Assembly (NCBI RefSeq): GCF_018320785.1 | Contig: NC_054869.1 | Location: forward strand, 17,742,698-17,806,697 | Length of the DNA: 64,000 bases | Direction: 5' to 3' | Origin: Cheilinus undulatus | Taxonomy: Eukaryota; Chordata; Actinopteri; Labriformes; Labridae | Shown: positions 1 to 9,400 of the stretch, one piece after another | Layout of the letters: each line of letters opens with the position of its first letter | Numbering within the stretch: position 1 is the stretch's first letter | Notes under the pieces: generated by a model | The model's database searches: none | What the model was told of the DNA's origin: nothing | The model's input: the letters and a program-made list of their open reading frames with translations, nothing else | Program-made: the position numbers and the translations under genes

Positions 1-41
1 AGGGGCCGTGTCAGAGATGGAGGCGTAGTTTGACCTGGCAG
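1..41 (+). other. Possible non-coding 5' exon ending in a GTAAGT donor
   Basis: The window opens with a short non-repetitive stretch that ends in a strong donor (CTGGCA followed by GTAAGT near base 41). It could be the end of an untranslated first exon of the LZTS gene, whose start codon lies in an exon opening at 3064. No transcript evidence is available and the exon start is outside the window, so this is a weak call. Confidence 0.2.
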
Positions 42-474
42 TAAGTAAAATCTATTGTTTCATCATTTCAGCAGTAAATGCTTATTTCTTACAGTGAGAG
101 TGAAGGCTGTAGTTTTCTGCAGACATCCAGGAGCAGTGGAATAGAGGGAGTCCTAGTCATGTCAGAGTCTGTTTACATCAGGGACTTCTGCACTTCATGC
201 TATTAGAGGCAAACATTTACATCATATACACTATAATCTTGTTTTGAATTTCATTCTGAATGAAAAAGAAAATCAAACCTGAAGTTGTAATGGATGACCT
301 CCTTCTTGCTGTGTGAATCTTTCATGATTAGAAACCTTTTTGCAATCAGGATTATCTTTCCTTCCCTGTATTCAAATAGCTGTCAGTGTTGTATTCTGAA
401 ATAACCACTCAACTTCCTTCTGTTTGAAAGCTACCTTCTTTCAGTATTATTCTTCACATCATGAAACAGTTAAC

Positions 475-1645
475 TTGGCACAAATAGTAAGAAAATTTAG
501 ATTATTCTTTGTTGTTACAATGCATCTTGGTATAAATCTTATACTATTGGAGAGCCTGTTTATTTCCTTTTTAAATGGTGCCACATTTGTAAGGAATATG
601 TATTTGTAAGGATGAGAAGCAGAGCTGAGTATGTGGGTTGCACCCATGAAACATTTGTCAGTTCTTCTCTGCCAATGACAAACAGCTCATTCTGCTGTTG
701 TTACTGACTCTTTCTTTGAGTATCTGGTACCTCCAGGTGCTGACAATCAGGTGCCTGAGTGGCATGTTATGTCAGTAATGATCAGCAATGAGTCCAGATT
801 CTGCCTAAGGAAGTTGGGTCAAAGTGTGGAGAAGATGCAGTGAACATTATGCTGATTGCTGCACCGATAGAGTAACATCTTTTGGTGGAGGCAGCGTGAT
901 AGTGTGGGGCGGCATCTCCCTCACTGGAAAAATGAGGCTTGGCATCACTGGGGGCAATCTCAGTGCAGAGAGATAGTGAGATGAGATTCTGCAACCAGCA
1001 TCAATCCCATATCTTCACAGTCTGGGGCCGAACTCTATCCTCCAAGATGACAACGCTCAACCCCACAGAGTGGGGTTTATTAGAGACTTCCTCCAGTATT
1101 TGGGAGTGGAGAGGATGGAATGGCCTGCCAGCAGTCCTGACCTCAACCGCACTGAACACTTGTGGTATCAGCTTGGGTGTGCTGTCCATGCCAGAGTAAC
1201 CAACACAACCATGTTGGCTGACTTGCCACAAATGCTGGTTGTAGAATGGGATGCCATGCCACAGCAGTGTGTGACCAGGCTGGTGACCAGCATGAGGAGG
1301 AGGTGCCAGGCTGTTGTGGGTGTGTATGGTTCTTCCACATGCAAAGCTCCTGTTTATTGAATAAAAATTAATAAACTGTTAAATGTCTTCAATCATCAAA
1401 TCTACCAAACAAGAGTCTGTGGCAGAATCAGCTGTTTGTCATTGGCAGAGAACATTTGGCAATTTTTTCATGTGCACAACCCACATACTCAGCTCTGCTA
1501 CTCATCCTACAAATGCATGCTCCTTACAAATGTGGCCCCATTTAAAAGGGAAATAAATAGGCTTTCCAACTGTACGATATTTATTGTCAAGAAGCTTTTT
1601 TACAAGAAATAATCTACCAAACACAAATTTCCTTACTTTTGTGAA
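475..1645 (+). mobile_element. Decayed Tc1/mariner element with long (~200 base) inverted repeats
   Basis: Left and right arms are inverted copies: GCAGAGCTGAGTATGTGGGT at 619-638 is answered by ACCCACATACTCAGCTCTGC near 1480-1499. The pairing continues outward through ACATTTGTAAGGA and GGCACAAATAGTAAG on the left and their complements out to about 1645. Between the arms is a broken plus-strand transposase. The fragment WPASSPDLNRTEHLW at 1110-1170 is the region with the third catalytic acid of DDE transposases, and it runs on to the C-terminus. The N-terminal half is missing or scrambled by frameshifts. The arm length suggests an IR/DR-type Tc1 element. It is certainly dead. Confidence 0.8.
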
Positions 1646-2276
1646 AGGTTGATTTTGCAGACATCTCATACCATTTATCAGTGTTTTTGTTATCTGGGAT
1701 AAAAGTGACAGCCTTGATGAGTCTGATTCCCACCCGCGTTTCAGGAAGACATCACTGAGACATTCATGCATTTGTCACCATTTTCATGAATGGCCAATAA
1801 TTATGGATTAGGCTGAAGCTCAAGGCTGTGTGTACTAATATATGGCTTAGCATGGGCCATTAGCCCCATGCTCTGTTAGTGTGGCTGTTATAAAGTGCTT
1901 AAAAGCTGAGGACCAGGTGGTCAGGGAAACCCACAGGGCTGATCTGTTGGTACGGGGGTTTTCACTAATAAGTCACTGCTGAGAGGACTTCTCCCCTGTG
2001 GGTTAGAGATCATGGATAGCAACATCTGGGCTCTGGTTGTCTCTGATAGGAAGTTAGAGACAAAGAATACAGAGCACCACCATTATCTCTGAAATAAATG
2101 TACATGTTAATAGCTAAATGAATTATATCTGAAAAGCTCCCCTCAAATTTAATGCTACATATGCATTTACCTGGGATACACACATGATCTTTTGGACACG
2201 CTGCACTTGGAGGGATGTCAGATTGAGTGGGCTGCAAATGAAAGAGTGCTTGAACAGTTGGGGGTTTGATCAAGGG

Positions 2277-2495
2277 CAGTGTTGCCAGATAGAGCTGATA
2301 GTTTCCAGCCCAAAAACTCTCAAATAAATGACAGAATTTTGTATTTTAGATGTATTGTAATTCATATTAAAAATCCACCCAAATCACGAAAAACCAGTCC
2401 AAATTATGTCCAACCATCCAAAACTCATTTAAATCCGTCCACTCCAACTGAAAACAGCCCAACTACACAGAAAACTGCCCAGTCTGGCAACACTG
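2277..2495. mobile_element. Short non-autonomous hAT-like element
   Basis: The sequence starts CAGTGTTGCCAGA and ends with its exact complement TCTGGCAACACTG. The flanks ATCAAGGG (left) and GTCAAGGT (right) share six of eight bases, consistent with an aged 8-base hAT target-site duplication. It is 219 bases long with no coding capacity; the interior is C- and A-rich on this strand. Confidence 0.65.
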
Positions 2496-3063
2496 GTCAA
2501 GGTCACTCTAGCAGTGCCTGAGAAGTAAACTGGCACCTCTCCAGCAGCCAGTCACAATTTCCACACTCTTGTCAGTACTGGGATTTGAACTTACAACACC
2601 AAACGAATCTCAGCAGACTGAGCTACTGCTGCCCTGTTTATAGTAAATCTGTGTGGTCTGTCACTGGGTTCAAAATGACTGTATAGTGTTATTCAGATGG
2701 CAGCAGCAGCCATTGTGGAGTAGGCAGTAAGAAGCCTAATTACCAGTTTGTTTAGAGGAAGAGCTCTCAAAGGTTTATTTGTCAAATTCAACGGCTGAGC
2801 CATAAATCTACACACACAAAGCCAGGCAGCGAGCCAAGATGGACTTCTTTTACACTTTGTTTGTTTTGCAAATGTGAACACACCTGCTTTCACATTGCAT
2901 GTCTGGACCGAACAGGAAACATTTCATTCAAACACCACTACAAACTGATATGCATCAGAGGAAACTGTGACCTAGTTTTGGCCTCTCATAAAGAAATGTC
3001 TACGTAAAGATAATCAGACATGTTCTCCCTGTTTAATGTGTTTTTTCCCTTCTTGAATTACAG

Positions 3064-3179
3064 ATGAAGCCACTGACAGAACCTCACCAGGGTCATGAGT
3101 TGTGTCCGCCCTTCACTCCTGTGTAACTTGCCCACCTGGAGTTCAGTCCAACCCGACCCTCACCTATGCCTGCAGGACC
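3064..3179 (+). promoter_or_regulatory. lzts1: lzts1 5' leader with a 20-codon upstream ORF
   Basis: The exon opens after TTACAG at 3063. Its first three bases are an ATG that reads MKPLTEPHQG and stops with TAA at 3124-3126, ahead of the main start at 3180. The main start follows GGACC and has G at +4. The upstream ORF could reduce translation of the main frame, but only if transcripts really begin at or upstream of this exon as spliced. Confidence 0.4.
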
Positions 3180-3410
3180 ATGGGTAGTGTCAGCAGCCTC
3201 ATCAACGGCAACAGCCTCAACAGCAAACACTGCAAGGCGTCTGACTACAGGCTAAAAAAGGAAACAAACCCTCACAGAAAGAGTGGAGGTTGCAGCCTGG
3301 ACAGTTTACTGAGGTGTGGCTTTACTCAGGGCTCCTCCTCCAACGGTCATCCCTCCAAAGGCTTGTCACATTCCCGCTCAGGAAGAAGTGAAGATTTCTT
3401 TTATATTAAG
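3180..3410 (+). CDS. lzts1: lzts1 coding exon 1 (residues 1-77)
   Basis: Encodes MGSVSSLING through SEDFFYIK. The donor is AAG/GTGAGG, phase 0. The following intron is only 76 bases, and reading through it meets a TAA at 3483-3485. The start is set by the family-conserved MGSVSSL and by the lack of conservation in the longer upstream frame. Confidence 0.93.
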
Positions 3411-6400
3411 GTGAGGTCCAGTCAGGCATTTCAAAGATATATAATGAAGTTAAACTTTTTTAACTATCTGTTTTGTTCCATATAAGGTGAGCCAAAAACC
3501 CCAGTCAGTGTACAACAGAAGAGCATCAATGGAAGATTACACAGGTGGACAGAACCAAGACGGCGAATCAGATGGGAGACAGCAACCAAAACTGCTGCTC
3601 AAGTCAGGGAATGTGACTCAAAGGGTGAGGGAAATGCCTGTCATCTAAATTTTCAGGCTTTCAAAAAAAGACAAAAGGAGACATTAAATGTTTAAAAATG
3701 AAAATAAAAAAAGTAAAATAGCTCATGGGAATTATATATCCTAGCTTCTCGCCCAAAGTTTAGAGCATTATTATCAGCTTGTAGCATTAGTATATAACTA
3801 AAACCTGGGGGGTTTGACTGACTGTGAAAAGGCAATCGACTGAGAAGGGTCTTGCTGCAGACAGCAGATCTCAGAAGTCCCCTAGGCCTCTAATGTGAGA
3901 CGCTACTGCTGTCAGAACAGAAGGGAAGTAATTTGGCAGTATAAAGTTTCAGAATTTTCTTTTAATTCAACTTGATTCATAAGTGAAGTCTGGCAGTTAC
4001 ATTCATGAAATAACCACACTGAACACAGTACATACTAAACTATCTCCTACTGAAAGCTAACTGGTTGAAGTTAGCTTAATATTACAATTACAAGTTAACA
4101 AGAGTTTGAGAGTAAGTCAGATTAAGGGTTTTATGTACAACATTTACACAATTGTTGGGCAAACTTAATTGTTTTATAGCAATGGTAAACTAAGCTAAGT
4201 GGCTGTTTAAAGTAGATTAATCTTTATATGTGATGTTGGGCTAACTTTATTATATTTTAGCGATAGTAAGCCAACTGGCTAACTGGCTGAAGTTAGCTTA
4301 ATATTATAATGTTAACAAGAGTTTGAAAGTAAGTTAGAATATGAGTTTTTTGTACAACATTTAGACTAAGGTTGGGCAAACTTAATTGTGTTATAGCTAT
4401 GGTAAGCTAAGCTAAGTGGCTGTTTAAAGTATCTTAATATTCAGACATGCTGTTGGGCTAGCTTAATTATATTTTTGCTATAGTAAGCTAAGCTAAGTGG
4501 CTATTTAAAGTAGCTTAACATTTAAACTAAATTACATTTTAGCAATGGAAACCTAAGCTTACTGGCTGTTTAACGTAGCTTAATCTTTAGATGCGATGTT
4601 GGGCTAACATATTTGTATTTTCGCTATGATAAGCTAAGCTAACTGGCTGTTTAAGGTAGCTTATCTTTAGCTTGTTAACATAAGTTCGGTATTCATCTTA
4701 CTCTTTAATTCTTTGCTAGATTATAACAGGCACATTGCTAAAAATGTAAAATTCCTGTGAGAATATTATATAACTGGGAAATATTCAGGGGTTGGGTTAT
4801 TTTGATATTTAATAAGTATCTTATTGAAGTCCTCTTTCAAACTTTCACAAAATTGGGTAGAGTATGTCTATTATTTGAACATTCTTACATCCATCAAAAA
4901 GTGATATACTGCTTTAATGGTATTAACTTTGAATACCTATCAGCTATGCTGAAGATAAAACATGAACAGCAGGTATAGGTTTAATTGGTGTCTGCAATTT
5001 CTCATAACCTGCCCCAGTTTATTAATCACCCCCTCCTAGATTAATGACCTAAGAATGCCTTGATCTTCTCAGGAAAGTCAATTCTGTGCCAAGAATACGT
5101 AGGCAAACTGAGTCTCCCTCAATAGGTCTTTATTCCTCTGGGGCCAGAGGGTGAGAAAGGAGAGGAATAGGAAGCAGATTTAAAAGAGACAGAGCAAAGA
5201 ATGAGAAAGAGAGGAGAGAGAGGGATAGAGGGCCAAAGAGAGTTTGAGGGATAGAAAGAGAGAGAAAAAAGAAGAATGACTTTCTAGTCATGAAGTCAGT
5301 AAGAAGGAATGCTGAGCTCACAAGCTTTACCTCTTAGACTTCAGCAGTAGCTCATATTATTAATATCACAGAGAAGAGCTATTCATCTTCCCTCAGACAG
5401 CGCATGGGGGAGAGAGGTGGGATGTGGAGGGGAGGGGAGGTGGACAGGAAGTAGGGGAGTTAAGGTGCCGCTTGTGACATTCTTGGACAGCACAGATGAG
5501 GCATGCGGAGTATAAGTTCATCTTGGAAATGAGTTTTCTCTCCTATGACAGTCTGGTGAATTTTACTTGCTAGCACGGCTTGTGTGGCTGTTAATGCCAG
5601 CAGCTTGTAGTGAAGCAATTCTGCACGCTTCACTGCCTCTATTTCTAATATGAAAAGACATGAGTGGGAAAAAATCTCTCGCTTTCATTTCAGCATGTGA
5701 CAATATTTATCTCTGTGACAGACAGTCATTATGATTTTCGAGTTTCAGAATGTGACCCGTCCGTGACTTTTTGTGCTCCCTGTAACAGTAGCAAAGGACA
5801 TGCTTTTCGTAGAGCTGTCAGCAAAGAGTAGCTGCTGAATATAAACATGAAAACAGAGACAAGCACCCCTCACTGTGTGTCATTTCGCTCCCCTAGACCT
5901 CTGCTGAGAAGTCATTGGTCCATTCCACTGCCTTCAAGCCTGTGATTCCCAGGAGTACAACCTCCACAGAGACAGGCCAACACAGCCTGGACCGCATCCT
6001 TTGCCCGCTGGAGAAATCCAGGTGTCCAGATATACGGCAAAAGCAGGACACCTTCTCAGGTCTTTGTCTGTCTTAAGGAGATTATTTTCAGGTTGATTGA
6101 GAAATTACAGCAAATTAAAATGTCATCTCTTTTCCTTTCAGGGACTCTCTCAGACTCTGGACGTAACTCCATGTCAAGCCTGCCCACCCACAGCACCAGC
6201 GGCAGCCTAAGTGTTTCCACAGGCCCTGTCAGTCAAAGTGACAGCAGCCCCGCTCCTGCAAACAGCCTCAGCAAGGGTGTGCAGCCCAATTTCCCTCCAT
6301 GGGTCAACGGGAATAACGTTAACCTTGACTGTAGCTACAGGGCTGGTTCAAGCAGTGGGGGGTTAGCATCTAAGGCTAATGGGGAGCCTGCAGCCCCGCT

Positions 6401-9400
6401 TTGTGCAGATGAGACAAGAGCTCTCTCTCAAACTGCAGGTGGGATTCGCTCACCTATTACCACCGATGAGTCACTGATTGAACGTTTGGAACAAAGGCTG
6501 CTGGAGAGAGAGAGTGAACTGCAGGAACTGCAGGTACAAAGCAGAAACATAAGGTGTAAACAGCATGGGTTGTTAATTGAAGCTCTGTACTTATTTGCAG
6601 TTATGTTGTATAACTGTTACCAACATGCCTTCTTTCACATTAAAATAGGTGAGCTTTGAGGAGAAGGAGGCAGAAACCTGTCAGCTGTTTGAGGAAAGAC
6701 AAAAATACTGTGTAGAGGAGATGGAGGGGCTGAAGCAGAGGTGCTCCATGAAGCTACGGCAGGTGTCCCAAATGGCTGCAAAAACCCAGCAAACTCTCCA
6801 CCTACAAGTCAGCCAGCTCCAGGTCAGCCCAACTCCTCTTTCCCTCTCTTTCCCTCCTCACATACAGTGACTATAAAAATAATTCCCTTCCTTGGATGTT
6901 TGACCCTTTTATTGATTTTATAAGTCAGTCATGGTCCATATAAAACAGATTTCTACAAAGTATTATCAACTGAATTAAATATGTTAGATAAAAACAGTGA
7001 TTGCATAAATACCCCCCCCCCCCCCGGAAGCGGCTGACCTAATTTAACAGTGGACCAGCCATTGATGCTAGTAGTCTTACAATTAGTGAAATGGGGATTG
7101 CCTGTGTGCAGTGATTGTAGTATGAAGACACCTGTGTCTGGAAGGTCCAGTCACTAGTTAATCAGTATTCCTAGCAACCTTTACACCACAAAGGTAAAAG
7201 AACATCCCAAGCAACTCATAGAATAGGTTACTGCAGGCACTAAACATCCCCAGAATTCAGTTAAATCTATCATCAAGAAATAAAAGGAATATGGCATATG
7301 TAAATCTGCCTACATCAGGCCATCCTTGCAAACTTGACTGTGCAAGAAGGAGACTGGTGAGAGAGGCCACCAAGACACTTATGACTACTCTGAAGGAGTT
7401 ACAAGCTTCAGAAGCTGAGATGGGAGAGTGGCAAAGAGAAAGTCAGTGTTGAAGAAAACTCATATCAAATCTCTAACTAGAGTTTACCAAAAGGTAAGTG
7501 GGAGGATCCATGGTCAAGTGGAATAAAGTTCTTTGGTCTAATGAGACCAAAATAGTACTTTTTGGCCCTCAGACCATACGCTATGTTTGGCGCGCACCTA
7601 ACTCTGCACGTGACCTCAAACCTCCCCCACTGTGAAGCACGGTGGTGGCAGCATTATGCTGTGGGGATGCTTCTCACTAGCGAGCTTTGGAAGGCTTGTA
7701 AATATAGAGGGTAAAATTAGTATGGAAAAATATTGGAAAATCCTGGAGGACAATCTTCTACAAGAGAACTACAGCTCTGGAAAATATTTATTTTCCAGCA
7801 AGACAATGAACCTAGGCACACAGAGAAAGCTGTGAGAAATCTGTTTTCACTTTGACATTTACTTTTTAAAAATATTTTATTTGTCAAAAAAGCCAAATCA
7901 TATCGCCCATGATTGATTTATAAAATCAATTAAAGGGCAAAACATCCAAGAAGTGAATACTTTCTATAGGCACTGTAAAAATCTATTGAGTTACAAACAA
8001 GAGTTTCATTAGCATAAATCAACCTTACTCTCTTTGTTGAATAAATACAATGAGAAATAAACTCTTGTTCAGGCTGAGAGGGAGAGGCTACAGGAAGATG
8101 TCTCAAAGCTAACCCGAGAGAAGGATCTGGTCGAGCTCCGGCTGAGGTCTTACGAGACACAGAGTACACAACTCGCTCCAACACTGGAGGAAACTCAATG
8201 GGAGGTGAGTCATGAGTCATAAGTGTGATAACAGTTGGGTTCGAGACCTTTTGGTGGATCACACAATCTGGTGTAACCTTGAAGGCTGCTGCTGAGGTGT
8301 GAGAACAAACTGTCCATCTGTTACAAGAGGAAAAATCTAACTCTTTTGCATCAGGTTTAATGAGAGACAGATATTAATTTCTTGTCAGAGATTCTAACGT
8401 CTTAATCTTTTTAGAATAAATTAACAATGATGCTTTTTACCATCAGGAGCATAACGTGCTTTTTCTTGAATGGAGACTTTGGTTGGCAATCCCTAAAATT
8501 CTTTTCACACACGAGGGATTATTATCCTTGTCATTCAAAGAGATAAACTAACTGTGCAGTTCTCCTCTGCAGCTAAACTGACATGGAATATAGCAGACTA
8601 GAAAGACGGCATGTTTTCATCTCTTATTGGTAGAAATACAGATAAGGACAAAATTATTATCCAGACATCTTAGTTTTATGCTTACATTATTTTACTTACT
8701 ACACAAGGATAGAATTATTTCAAAAAAGCCAAAAACTCCCAGGGTCAAAATTATTAGCCCTCTTCAGAACTGACCTTTCTGTTGAGCCATAGCTCAAACC
8801 ACTATTGTGTTCTTTAACTCTGTAATGCTCAAAGCTCGTAAAATCAAGTTAACCCTTTAAAGCCAAGAGCAGGTGGAAAAGTGGACTCAGCTAGCCCTTT
8901 TGATATAAAAGCAGAAACAAGACTTTTTAAATCACAGTAAAACTTTAAGCTTATTAGCAACATACTGAATGTGCTCTCTGAAAGACAAGTTTTCAAGTAA
9001 AAGCTAGAAGTATTGAAAAGAAGATGCCAGCTCAATTTCTCATCTTCTTTTGTAACAATCTCCTAATGTTCTTTTTGCTGTTCTTGAACATGTAAACGTG
9101 AGCATTTGCAGCAAGTTTCTGCTGACAAAGCTGATCTTGGACTAAATCAAATACATCAGCAAGGCACTATTTTGGATTTTTTGCTGATATCCAGTATGCC
9201 AATATTTACAAAATAATTTCAGCTTATGTCAATACAGATATTTAAATGTAGTTCAGACCTAAACGTCAGTCCTTAAAACACAAGTTTGAAGATGAACAAA
9301 TTACCAGATTTGAGTTCATTACACAAACTTTAAAGTGTAATCAATGATGATGAAAATTTAATATCTGCCGATACTGGTCATTCATTTTTTTTTCTCTTAT

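Larger units (their letters stand above)
41..3063. other. Stretch without coding exons upstream of lzts1
   Basis: No exon was recognised here. It holds a long-TIR Tc1-like element (about 475-1645) and a short hAT-like element (2277-2495); the remainder shows nothing I can name. It is either the first intron of lzts1 or its promoter region. Confidence 0.5.

Noticed and set aside
6093-6141. Upstream in-frame ATG extending lzts1 exon 4 leftward
   Set aside because: The stretch is intron sequence before a good TTTCAG acceptor, and exon 3 joins exon 4 in frame with the conserved protein.
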